Of a stretch of DNA of 64,000 nucleotides, positions 12,209 to 24,329 are shown piece after piece. The position numbers were made by a program, and so were the translations under genes. The notes beneath the pieces are model-generated. The model was not told the origin of the DNA. It did not search any database and saw only the letters and a list, made by a program, of their open reading frames with translations. How positions within the stretch are numbered: the first letter of the stretch is position 1; each line of letters starts with the position of its first letter. The DNA comes from Xestospongia bergquistia (taxonomy: Eukaryota > Porifera > Demospongiae > Haplosclerida > Petrosiidae), in assembly GCA_963965975.1 (NCBI GenBank), contig OZ014425.1, positions 3,485,501 to 3,549,500 of the forward strand. The letters are read 5' to 3'.

Positions 12209-14415
12209 ATGGAGGATAGACGATATCAGAAGTCGTTCATTGTCAATCACAGTTGTTTGGTAAGAAAATTAACTGCTCCAGAATTAATGGAGGCTTGTTT
12301 CTCTAAGGGATTCCCTACACTTGATGAAAACAGCGAGATAGAAACTCAAAGAACAGATAGTCAGCAACTCAACAAGTTACTAGTCATTTTTCATAGAAGA
12401 TATGTCATACGTCCAGAGATTTTTAGAGAAATATTTGGTATATTAAAAGAGATCAATGATGCTGAAGGTGGTAATATATTTAATCATGTCATTCAATCAT
12501 TGCAAGAAACACTTGAAAATCCTCCTGAATTTCCAACACTACATGACCATAGTAAAGAAGATTGTCCCAGTCTCCAACTCTATGAGTATATTATTATAAA
12601 AACATTAGATGTCAAACAGATTTTACCAGAATTATTAGTCAGTGTGTGATTACAATTGAAGAAAGTGAAGCCATTGACAATGAAACTGATTTTGCTGACA
12701 AAGCCAGAAAACCTTAAGGATTTTTAACAAGACGAGGACTAGACTCTTTTCAACGATTTATTCAAATACTTCAAGAGACTGAGGTTTACAAAGAGTTAGC
12801 AGAAAAACTTGTCAGTGGACAAGAAAATGATGGACTATTAAAAGCCAAACATTATGGTAAGTATTCTAACAAGATGTATTAATTCATGCATTTTGATTAT
12901 GACACAGTATTGTCAGCTAGTTTCCCATGTTTTTAGAATTATTATCTGATGTATAAAGCAATAGATATTATACCTATAAAGCATTGTGTCATTTTAACTG
13001 ATGCTTTGGTTACCATAATTTTATCAATTGAGGCCTTGGTTATCATAGTTTCATCAACTGAGGCCTTGATTATCATAGTTTCATCAATTGAGGCCTTGGT
13101 TATCATAGTTTCATCAATTGAGGCCTTGGTTATCATAGTTTCATCAATTGAGGCCTTGGTTATCATAGTTTCATCAATTGAGGCCTTGGTTATCATAGTT
13201 TCATCAATTGAGGCCTTGGTTATCATAGTTTCATCAATTGAGGCCTTGGTTACCACAGTTTCATCAATTGAGGCCTTGGTTACCACAATATGATGTAAGC
13301 CGGATAGGATATTTTTCAGGCTCTAGAATTTTTTGGGAAAAGCAGGGTGAAGAGAGAGTTAATAAAACAGGGCTATCAACCAGACATTGTTGGTAAGATA
13401 ATATTCACTTTTAAACTCTAAATTATCTCTATTACTTTAGTTACTACAGAACTTCAAAAATTATCTACCTTACTTAAAGATGTAGTTCCAGACTGGTATA
13501 TGTTTGGTCAGTCTCTAGAGATACCTACCAGTGAGCTGAAATCTTTAAGAGATGAGAAAGGAAGTGATCAATGTTTTAGTCAAATGATGGATGAATGGAT
13601 GGAAGGTGAACATGCTACTTTTGAGACATTAATTGAAGCTCTGGAACATGTTGGAAATGGACGACTGGCAAGAGAAGTTAAAGAGATATCTGACATCTAC
13701 TCAAGGTACTTATAATTACTAATGATTAATACTTCCATTAGGGGCTATTTTACTTATTAGCTCCAGCTCCTGTACCTCAACCAACTTGGTGTGATAACAT
13801 TGATAATGGAGAATTAACATGTAAGTTCAATTCTTATCATGATCACATAGAAAGATTATATATAACTAATATTATATTTTATTAGATGATAGTGATGAAA
13901 CAGGTGATATTGTAAAAGCTGTAAACAATTGGGAACATCTTGGTTTAGCCCTTAAGATTAAAGCACCAATTCTTGATGCTATCAAATTAGATCATCGAGG
14001 AATTATAGCTGATTGTCGCTATGTAATGATCATGCAGTGGCTAAGAGAAGGGAATGCATCATGGAAAGAACTTTGTCTAGCTCTTGCACAAGAACATGCT
14101 GGACACATCAACCTAGCTAAAAAATTGCTAATCAACATCAAATTAGTCAATCCACAGATCAATCAACAATATATCCACACCAATTAGAATCTGATTTATC
14201 TCATCCAACAGCTGATAATGGTGAGCAGTTGCCAAGCAACCAGCAGACTCAGGAGTCTTTAATAGATAATAGAATAAACGTTCTTATACGACCATTTGTT
14301 CTAACTGTTGTTTTTTGTTCATATTTTGTATTTAAGAAGAATTGATTTCTTTAGTCAATTTATTTTTTACTCAAATTGTTCATTTCACTTAGACTTGATT
14401 GATGTTAATTGCTAG
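12209..14415 (+). pseudogene. Broken CARD-CARD-Death 5' half of copy C
   Basis: Starts like B1 (ATG 12209, same first CARD). Visible lesions against B1/B2: (1) a 1-bp deletion near 12630 in CARD 2, leading to TGA at 12647-12649; (2) an in-frame TAA near 12717 in the original frame; (3) loss of the first half-exon of Death domain 1 by a deletion of about 500 bp; (4) a 2-bp deletion near 13685 at the end of the next Death domain; (5) a 1-bp deletion near 14122 after the fifth Death domain; (6) an extra base in the exon starting 14416. The 13441-13705 exon begins like B1 Death domain 2 and ends like B2 Death domain 4, so this copy arose by recombination between paralogous Death exons. A protein of one CARD (ORF to 12649) could still be made. 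Confidence 0.75.
13000..13294. repeat. 30-bp minisatellite, about 10 units, in an intron of copy C
   Basis: Consensus gaggccttggttatcatag + tttcatcaatt (30 bp). Nine clear units start at 13030 and every 30 bp to 13270, preceded by a degenerate unit at 13000. Because 30 is a multiple of three and the unit lacks stops, it creates long spurious frames on both strands. The equivalent site in B1 (about 4890-4925) has a single unit, so the array expanded after the duplication. Confidence 0.95.
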
Positions 14416-14463
14416 CCACTCCCTCAAATAGAAAGAATTATATACAGGACCTACCCACATAAA

Positions 14464-17400
14464 ATGGCATCTGCAGGAAGAATTGAAACTGATTCTCCAC
14501 GTCCTAAAACAGAAGATACTACACAGATATTAACTAGTAAGTTGATTATTGTACTTTAAACTATCTAGTGACAATAACAGCAGATAGCATATACACCAAC
14601 ATCACTCAAGTAAATGTTATCTGAGTGCAGTATTTATTAGGAATATAGAGGCAGTGCCTTTAGGTAAACCCTAATAATTAACTATATGCAGCCAAATATG
14701 ACTTCATGTTGGACCTATATGCATTTCCAAATTTTAATTGGTAGCGTTTCGAATAATAATAGAATAAGAATAAGAATGAGAATTTAATACTACATACCCG
14801 AGACATAACCTTAAACATCGGAACCAAATGTATTAATTTCACACTAAAGTATGTCATTCTATCCCCAGGACTAAGACACTTCTTCCAATAATGGGATTTA
14901 TATATACTAATAAGATGATTATTCCCAACAGGTTACACTCTCATTACTTTAGAAACTAACTACAAAATTACTGTTCATTATGTTGTTAATTATTTTACTT
15001 GAGCAAGCTTTATAATAGTCTTATTTGTGGTTCTGATTGTTATGAACATGACAACAGAAAACGGATCAGTCTATACATATAGGTTAGAGTCTGAGACCAA
15101 GGCAACTAGTCTATGCAATTAAGAAGCCCAAGAGCCATTGCTATGAAGCACAAAGGCTTTATTAGGCTTGTGATCTTTTAAATTGTGTAATTCCTATTGT
15201 TTGAGGGCTCTAACTGACTTAGAATATAGCAACATGTGTTGAAATGTAAGTAAGTACTAAGAAACCCAGTGAGTAACTAGGAAATGTAGTTACCTGTATC
15301 TGACCAATCAGATTGCTTTATTGAAATTATCTATACTTTGTGATAACACCCACAAACCACACGTCAAAATATGGTTTTCTTGCTGGACAAATTTATAAGA
15401 TAATATAATATATTGATTGTAAGTAAAGGACAAGCATCACATTTACAGGCCAAATTTGAACTAGAATCTCTTCTTGCTAAATGCGTGTTAAAGCTTCAAT
15501 TAATTACGATAAGCAAAAATGAGGGAGCCCTATATAAATGTAAGACCTAATGAACTAAATTCAACTAATGCTCTCAAGGTCTAGATATATTTAAAGATTA
15601 GCCAACTTTAAAAACCCATAGGAACAAAGTGATAGAGTCATAAAACATTCTCGTCTTGATAGCAAGCTTTTTTAGTTCCATACAAGATCAACCTATAAGT
15701 AAGGTATTAGTGAGTCAACAACAACTACATTAATCAATCAACTGTGACCTTTGCTAGACCCTCTCAGTTGCATAATCTAGCAAAGAGAATAGGGTCTAGG
15801 TTGATAGACTAGCCAAGTCAATAAGTAACAGACAGTTAGAAGCTATTCTGTAGAACATAACTGATATTGACATAATGATATATCTCCTTATCAATACAAA
15901 ATGTAGTGTAAGAGGGTATAGCTCTCACAAAAATAATTGAAACAGCATTTAAAGTATATTTTTATTAGGTTACTATTTTTTTGACAAACCTTGACTGTGC
16001 TCCGATGATCCGAGCCTCTGGATAATTTGGTACATTGGGTGGTCTACACTTTAATATGAACTACTGTACCAGTATCATGTATGTGCCCTCTGTATTCTGT
16101 TATTCTCAGTATCAATAGATGGACATTGTGTTAGTATGTGTAAACCATTCCATCTCTAGGATGTAAATTTATCTGTAATTAGAATATTATCAGATACTCT
16201 ATCAAAGCAGTCCTGTTTGCTGCTTAATTCTCAAAAGAAAAAAAGTTATTTCATTAAGTTTTGGACTATTTTATAGACCAGTATTATACATATTTAACAG
16301 TTCTCTTTCAGTTTCAATGTTGTATGTATTATTTATAATAAGTACTTGTTCATAGGACTAGAAGAGAACCTCAAGGACTATTTGAAGGATAAATTGAAAC
16401 CTGTTGCTCATAAATGGCGTCTCTTTGGTATACAGTTACATATCCCTCCTGACAGACTGGATACTTTAAAAGCAACGAAAAAACCTTGTCGTGAATGTTT
16501 TCAGGAAATGATACATTATTGGTTGGAAAATGACACTAAACATTATTGGAAGGTTGATAACAATGTTCTAAGTATTGATGGTTGTGGTTATATTTCTTAT
16601 AGGAAATTTTTGATGCTCTGAATGAAATAGAAAAAGGAAATCTTAGAAAAAAATTGGAAAAAAAGTACTCTCCAGACAACTTAGGTAATCAAATCAATAT
16701 AAACGTTTTGTTATTTATTATTTTTTCCTAATAATTAGTTGAATTAAGTGAAACTGAATTGATTAACACATTGAATGGTATTCAAGACAGATGGAAACTT
16801 TTTGGTTGTCACTTACGTGTACCATCTGATGAATTGAACATCATAGCTCAAGATAAGAGTGATGATGATTGCTTAAATGATGTTATAGACTTATGGTTTA
16901 ATAACTATAAACCTACATTGGAAACTTTGTGCCAAGCACTAAGGAATGTGCAAAAGTCAGTATTAGCCAGTGAAATTTATCAAAGTGAGTACTAGTCTAA
17001 CCATATCTCAATTATATGTTTAATTGTAGTACTACGTGAGAGAGATGAACTGACTAGTAGTCTTAATGACTTGACTTTAGAGTCACCCAACCCTACTATT
17101 TCCCAACAAACATCTGGTAATTGGAAATGATGCTGTGTATAAATGTATGTTCTTTTATTTATAGCACTCAGTAAACAATGTCAACCATCTTTAACTTGTC
17201 TGTCAAGCAATCATCATGGTAAAACAAATCAATTCTTGATGCATTCTTCATTATTTATTCTTTCTTAATTATTTAAAATTTCTTGTTTAGTTGTTGAAAC
17301 AGATTCCCATGGTGTAAAAGAGGAAGATATTGATAGTAATTTAGAGAACAAATCAGATGAAGATCCTCTTCAGCATGCTAAAGGTAGTCATTTCATAATT

Positions 17401-17590
17401 AACATGTTAGTGTGATATCTTTGGTGATACAGTGGATGATGCTAGTCACAAAAAATTTTTAGATGAACAAAATCAGATAGCTGTTGTTTTAGAGAAAATG
17501 GCGCTGAACATTAAAGAAACTTCAGGTATTTTGAAATCGCTTAATATCGTATATAGTGACATCATTATTATGTGTGGTAGTGCCTACTAG
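14464..17590 (+). CDS. Two-Death-domain gene from the 3' half of copy C
   Basis: Exons 14464-14536, 16356-16552, 16603-16684, 16739-16984, 17030-17116, 17165-17218, 17291-17383, 17433-17525(+) are open and in phase from the internal ATG at 14464 (MASAGRIETDSP). The upstream part of the first exon is frameshifted and ends in TAA just before this ATG, so the ATG is the only way to read this half. Two Death domains follow, then a Ser/Asn tail and an exon with 'DEQNQIAVVLEKM', a pattern shared with three other genes in the window. The last exon is uncertain: either read-through to TAG at 17588-17590 or a short exon 17557-17594. Copies A and B2 lack the shared-motif exon. The role is inferred as a Death-fold adaptor. 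Confidence 0.6.
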
Positions 17591-17594
17591 GTAG

Positions 17595-18529
17595 AGCTGA
17601 CCTGGTAAAATGTCCTTTTTGTTTTGTGACATCTGTGTGTTCATGTGGGAATGATATTGCTATATATGTCTTGCTTGTCTCCTCTGAACAAGCTAGAACT
17701 CTAGTATATGGCTTGATTGTCAACACACATTAAAACTAATAAATTTGCTCACGAGACAATATTATAGGTGATATGATACCTTATAATTATTGAAAATTGA
17801 GTTATGGTAGAAAAACAAACTGGTCAAAAGTTCGTGTGAACAGTCTCATTTTTATGACATGTTGACTTTGTCAAAAATATATGCTTTAGGATTTAAAAAA
17901 GTTAGGTTAGTGTCTAGGAACAGTATTAAGTGTAATAGCATTCTCCATTACCAACACAGTTTTGAAACAGACACCATGCCGTATGTTTCAGTTGTTCAGT
18001 TTTCTGGTTCATAATTATATTCATAATCTAGGACTTAACCAAACAAAAACTCAATCTGATTAATGACTCCAATTACAATAACTACTCTGAGAAGTTGAGA
18101 AGATAATATTTGTGACTATTAATTTTTTTATTAATTATTGTGATGCAATACGAATTGTGTTGTTTATACTTTTGCAATATTAACATTTTCATTGTAGTTT
18201 TTATACTATCATAGCAGTCTATTAGTAATTACAACTATCACAAATAGAAACTACATGACAGTCAGTCATTTTCTCTGTGTATGCTAGTATTGTAAGATAT
18301 AAAACCTGAGCTGTGCCCTATATCTGTTAAATAGAAACTATCTATAGCTGCTGACTGACTCTTAGTAAATAATGCAGGTTTTAAGCTAGGTCTGTAATGG
18401 ATGATATTACTACTTGATTGATAGATACTGAGTTCTGAACTATAATTTCATGCAATGACTAAGTTATTAAATTATAACAATTCACCAAACAATAAAAATA
18501 ACAGTTGTATTAAAATACAGTGATAAGTT
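17595..18529. other. Intergenic, nothing recognised
   Basis: AT-rich spacer between the convergent 3' ends of copy C and the first AAA gene. No frame, RNA structure or repeat array was recognised by eye. Confidence 0.5.
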
Positions 18530-21500
18530 TTATTGACCCTGACCATATTTATCATTCCATTCTTTACATTGCTTGGCAGACTCTATACTTACACTCCTTT
18601 TGACTCGAGTTAGAGAAAAATCATTATATTTGATCGGTCGTGGCTAAAGGTGAAAGTAACTTACATACAAATAATAAATACTGACTTCTTCTTCTTTCAA
18701 ATCAGTATCTAGTACAAAAGGAAGTAGTAATAGTGTCATAATATTGAGCCTATACCTCTAACAGGTGCAAAAGCAGCATCTTCAGCTAGTTTGCATAAGT
18801 CATCAAATGAATAGCCATGTGTACGACTACAGAAACATTGTAATGTCTCATACATAATTCATATACTGACTGACCTTGCTATTTTAGATATCTCTATTTC
18901 AGATAAGCAATTGGTATTTTCTGCTACAAGCTTCTGTAATGCAATCTTCCTATCCTGACAAAATAATGATCATGTGCAATTCATGTTGTTTATACCTGAA
19001 ACTTTGGCAGTGGAACATGGATTCGTTTGGGAAATCGTCTATCAAAAATAATTAACATAACACAATGTAATCAAGCAATATTTTTTTACCTACGAACAGC
19101 CTCATCCAGATCAAAAGGTCTATTAGTAGCTCCAATAAGAAGCATCTTATCAGTCGTTGAACTATGTACCTGAAATTGTAATGGAAATGTTGAAGTTTAA
19201 TTAATGAATACCCCATTAATTTCAATAAGAAACTGGTCTTTAAGTCTTCTCATAGCATCATTTTCACCTCCTGACCTATCACTAAGCAATGAATCTACTT
19301 CATCTAAAAATGAAAATGAACTATTTATATCATTGCTGCTGTATCATAACTTATCATAACCTATGAAAATTATTGAAGGTTGTTTGTTTCTTGCTCTTTC
19401 AAACAATTTTTTAACAAGTTTCTCTCCTTCTCCAAACTGATAAGCAAATAACAAAAGTAGTAATAATTTAAATTCATAATTTACAAGATGTGAAATAATG
19501 TCAGCAGAAGTTATATTAATGAAGGTAGACTTGCACTCATGAGCTACTGCTTTAGCCTATAGAAACAGAATGGATATTCACTGTACTATTTTAAATTGGA
19601 TAGTTTGAAAACAATAACTACTGTATCAACTTCAATTTAAGATTTCAGTTAAAGTTTTACTTTTAACAATTTAGGATTTTAGGATTTAGTGTTAATTGAC
19701 ATTCAGTGAGCAACATTTAATTGTTGAAAGATTCATTTGGCAGTCATGGCAGTGATGGTGATTAGACCATTAATATTAACATCTTCAAAACAATATTAAT
19801 CTTCTTAACTCAGTTTTCTTTCTGCTTCATCTGTTAAATCCAGAATCAAGTTCCAAAGTTCACATTTGCTTTAGTATATGACTATCTTAGTTCATATTAA
19901 TGTAATAAGTTATTTCAACTATTGGGCTTCTTGAAATCTGAGTATGTACACAAAGTGAATATGTGTATATGTATATTGTTCTGGATGTTTATGGGATGTT
20001 GTTTGTATCAAAATTGGAAAATTATCGTGGTATATTAAACAAGTCATTATTTATTAAGTAACTCTCAATTTACATCTTATTCATTTAATAAATCATGCAT
20101 TATTCAGTAATTACAAGTTATTTAATAAACCATAAGTTCATTTTATAAATAATGAGCATTAAAAACTAAATCATAACTTGTTAACTGTACTATTGAATGT
20201 ATTGATACAAACAGTGCCCATACAAAAGAATCAAAAAATCAAATCTGTTGTTTAAAGAATTTAATTATAGCAAACATTTCCTGAAACTGAGATATCAATG
20301 AAGAGCTTCAAGAAACTCTAAAGGCAGTAACTGACCCATTTAATTTTGAATTATGATATTGATATCAACATTCATGTTGACAAACTTACAAAAAGTGTCT
20401 TTCCATTCCCAGGTGGTCCAAATAATAACAAACCTTTGGGAGGAATTCTTAAACCTGTAAACCACTGTTATCAGTAAATGATAGAACCAACAAATTATTA
20501 TTTATACTTTCTCCTTTGTTCTTGGAAGTACTACTGCGTCATTTATCACCTGTTTAGCATTTTCAAGACCAACTGAAAAATAATAACACACAATTATCAT
20601 TTTACAGTATTATGTAATTATCATTACAGTATTATATAATTATCATTACAGTATTATGTAATTATCATTATAGTATTATATAGTTATCATTACAATATTA
20701 TGTAATTATCATTACAGTATTATATAATTATCATTACAGTATTGTATAATTATCATTACAGTATTATATAATGCAGATATTTGCCATTGGCTAAGAAGTT
20801 TAAACAAAAACAATTTGTGAATTACATAATAACATGAATACTAGTTTAATTTCTCCTGCTAGATCGTCTTATATAATTATTTTTGGGTCACTTGATATTT
20901 ATGTATAATATCATACTGGTGTGTATATATGTATGTATGTATATATGCACATACACACATATATATACATACACATAAATACACACACACGTGTGACATT
21001 TAATGACCCAGTGTTATTGACTTCACATTAACAGTCACATTTTTAGTCAAGCCCACCCCCTCGTAGGGATAAGCCTCATCTATTATGGTGGCAGTAGGCT
21101 ATTAGCTAGTTATTACCTTTACAAGCTACTTCTTTGATATATAATATATAGACTGTGCTTGCTGTGATATATTATAATTGTTTGAGTCTTTATCCTCACA
21201 TATTAATGAGATCAATATGCAAAATGTTAGCTATAATGCACACAGCAAGCAATGAATCATTCGCCTTTTACTAAAATGATGGGTGTGGTTGATCAAACTT
21301 CTTATAGGCTAACTAGGTTGTTTCTTTCCTTCTAAAATTTGCAAATGCTTTGTTTGCTCTACAATTTCCAAAACTTAACTGTGAATTGACATTTTCAAAA
21401 CAATTATTGAATGATTTTTAACAATATTCTTGTTTCATATTTTGACAGATACAGAATCTTACCTATGTTATCCATTAATACTTCATTATTTTCTCTACAA

Positions 21501-24192
21501 GTATGAAGAGAGTATGTAATTAGAGACATTATTACACAAACTTACGGTTTTATTATGCATCTTTCAATAATCTCTCCTAGTGTATCTTCTTTTCCCTTTT
21601 TCCCTGTATCTCCTTTTCTCTTTTCCCCTGGGGTTGCCATTTTAGAAGGCATCTGAAAAGTATACAGATTGTAACAAAACAAGATATAAATATATAATTG
21701 TCTAAACATTATTTTTATATTATGTTGATGTTGCTCTAGACTAAATGGAAACCTTTCATAAACTAGCTAAGGTCATGGTAGTAAGTTTTATTGGGTAATT
21801 AGAACATACCCAATGATAAAACATTTGCAGTAGAATCATTTGTGATGTCAACAGATACATTTGAAACTATAGCCATTCAACATGTTCAATCAAGATTAGA
21901 TTTACTTTATTACTTTGTCACATGACCATAGTTTTTGATCAGTATAGTTCTTTTGATTAATTTGATTGTAGTTGCAAGAACAAACTGTTTATAAAAATAG
22001 TGGATTAAAGTATGGCAATGAGACATAATTAATTGACATTAATGTCATTGTAATAATTGCTTGTTGGTATGTGAACACAAAATTCGATGATTCCTTAAAT
22101 ATGCCAAATAGAATTAAAGTTATGACAATTTTTCATAGCGAAATAAACATCTAGATCATAGAACAAGTATAGGTTTATTTGCCTGTATTAAGGAAGCTGC
22201 TGCCATTTAGGGAGTCCACTATGAAAACTTAAACTGTAAGCAAAATCCAAACCTACTGAGATATTTATTGAAACCAAACTAGTCACAATTTCTAGTACAT
22301 TGATTTTATTATTGTTGATTTTATCATACCTTTGCTAGACAAGCTCCAAGAGATTCTGTTGGTTTCGATGCACTTACTACATCAGTGTGTTCCAATGAGG
22401 TACTTGGATCTACTATATTGAGTTTATGAAACCAATTATGCCTATTTCGTATAACTTACAATTTTTTTGCAGCTCTTTAACTCTTTCAAGGTTTTCTAAC
22501 ATCTTAAAACGTAATTCTTCAGCTTTCTCAGCATTATCATCTAATACAATTAAAATAACAATAGTAAACTGTGTTAAAATATTCAATATAATTATAATTG
22601 ACTTTTGTGTCTTTAGAGGATACTGATGTCTCAATAAAATATTGACCTTTCCTAAATTAACTATAAAGTAACTACAGAAATGGTAGAAGATATAGGGGCA
22701 AGCTACTTTTAGCATGAGTAGTAGAAGTCAATTAGATGTCATATATATGATGTACCTTGGCAATTAAAGTACATTAAGGACACTATTATTTCTTATTTTA
22801 CTAATTCTAAATACTTAGATGTAGTGAGTAATAATTTAACTGATTATTTCACCCAAGTCCATTGTGAAATTATATTTTAGTGTGAACAATAGAATGGTTT
22901 ACTTGCTGGCAAACTGAATGTACCAGACGTCCTATAAAATGTTTTATCTAAGTGTATGCATGATACATATCCCCGTCCTTACCAGTTACATCAAGTATGC
23001 TTTTTTCAATGCCTTTTTCAAACTCTTGAGCAAGTAGACGTAACCACCCCACTGTATCATCTACATTAATCATATTTAATAAGAGTGACTCATGCAGTGT
23101 AATCAAGATTTTAGCTTTTCCAGTTAACAATATATCCAGTGAAAAATACTTCAGGAATACAGAAACCCTTGTATTGAATTCACTAAGGGATTTAGCACCC
23201 AGTCATGCATGCTTCATATTATTTCAATTAGTTAGACTTCAACTACAGAAGTACTAGTAAATTTTAATTTGTGACAGTTATGAAAAAACTATTTGAATAA
23301 AAATTAGCTATCACAATGTACTCAAACTATACTGTCCAACATCACATTAACATCAATATAGGAAATTGTAGTTAGGGAGGCCAAATTCTTAGGGTTCATT
23401 TAGTAATTAATAAGTTACATCAAGACACATTAAGACTAAAGTACAAGCTTAGCTTGTCTTAATGTAGGTTGATGGATTTAAAATTGGCATTTAATTTCTA
23501 ATTATTAAATCATTTCTTTTAAACATAAAGATTTCAGTTTGCTTGAATCACACATAGAAATTGGAAAGGACATATATAATCAGCTACTAGGCAGTGATAT
23601 GACTTATATTAAACTGCTTTTAGTATTTAAAGGATCTTTTAAAAGTACTATACACAAATACAACATTATGAAGACACTTTGCTCGAATTGAATAAAGCAT
23701 GAAGAGTATATAGGTTCTCTTGTAATGTTCTTGCTTAATTGTGACTCTCAAATTCATCTTTGGGGATGAAGTAGATGGAAAATAGCAAAGGGATAAATAT
23801 AGTTATAAAGTCAGCTGGGCCAACTTTAAATATCTTTATAAGTAACTTTGTTTTAATTCTATAAGCAGGTCCTTAGAAAAATTAACATTAGCATCAGATT
23901 TACATATATACTTGACATATAAAGTACCAGACATGAAGCATCTCTATTTCCAAATTGGTCTAGGGTTAAAAAGTATAAAAACGAAACAACAAGGGGATTA
24001 ATTATGCAAAATATTAGGGCAAAAGGAATCACATAATTAATAGATTCATTCTGGGTCCAGAGACTAATAGAGTACAAAATAAAAATAAAACATTCAAAAC
24101 GAGAACAACTAACTGTTTAGTGGACTCTCAGCTTCCTTAATTAAGGCAGAGGCTTTGATGTGACATTCTACCATAAAAGAATAGCCTTCCAT
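18530..24192 (-). CDS. MIT-AAA ATPase, spastin/katanin/fidgetin type (copy 1)
   Basis: About 15 small exons on the - strand. Exons 24114-24192 and ~22983-23060 encode a MIT-like helical hairpin ([11 protein letters not shown]... [10 protein letters not shown]). A coiled helix ([18 protein letters not shown]) and a basic linker follow. The AAA domain has Walker A GPPGNGKT (~20400), Walker B IIFIDEVD (~19340-19430), sensor-1 GATNRP, arginine-finger segment VRRRFPKR (~19020-19100) and a C-terminal helix WNDKYGQ before TAA at 18530. Meiotic-clade AAA proteins of this layout sever microtubules or act with ESCRT-III. Oddity: pore loop 1, usually K-Y/W-V/F-G, reads H-L-F-G across the exon junction near 19442-19490, so the usual aromatic is absent. 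Head to head with the CARD-like gene at 24330. Some exon borders, mainly in the linker, are approximate. Confidence 0.8.
20593..20771. repeat. 22-bp intronic tandem repeat, about 8 units
   Basis: Unit attatcattacagtattatgta or the variant ending tata, with few substitutions, in an intron of the first AAA gene just upstream of its Walker A exon. Each unit resembles a weak acceptor (ttacag) only by chance of composition. Confidence 0.9.
20920..20993. repeat. Simple repeat (ta/tgta/ca)
   Basis: Alternating TGTA, TA and CA tracts inside the same long intron. Low complexity only. Confidence 0.85.
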
Positions 24193-24329
24193 GATAAACC
24201 GTTTGTAGTCTCGTACCCAGACGGAGGCGTTCCGTCTGGGTACGAGACTAATTGACGTAGAATCTCCCCTTTAGCTATTTTGCTTTTGTAATAGCTCTAA
24301 TAAACTATGTAATTAGTAGGAACGCAAGT
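24193..24329. promoter_or_regulatory. Bidirectional promoter interval with a perfect palindrome
   Basis: 137 bp separate the ATG of the AAA gene (24192, -) from that of the CARD-like gene (24330, +), so it must contain at least part of both promoters or 5' UTRs. It contains a perfect inverted repeat: arms 24206-24225 and 24231-24250 (tagtctcgtacccagacgga and its complement) with a 5-bp spacer ggcgt. The arms are GC-richer than the surroundings. Confidence 0.6.

Noticed and set aside
12942-13293. Overlapping 114-residue frames on both strands
   Set aside because: They are translations of the 30-bp minisatellite; the unit is a multiple of three and lacks stops in these frames.
13000-13294. CRISPR-like array
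   Set aside because: Units are directly adjacent with no unique spacers, and the sequence is eukaryotic.
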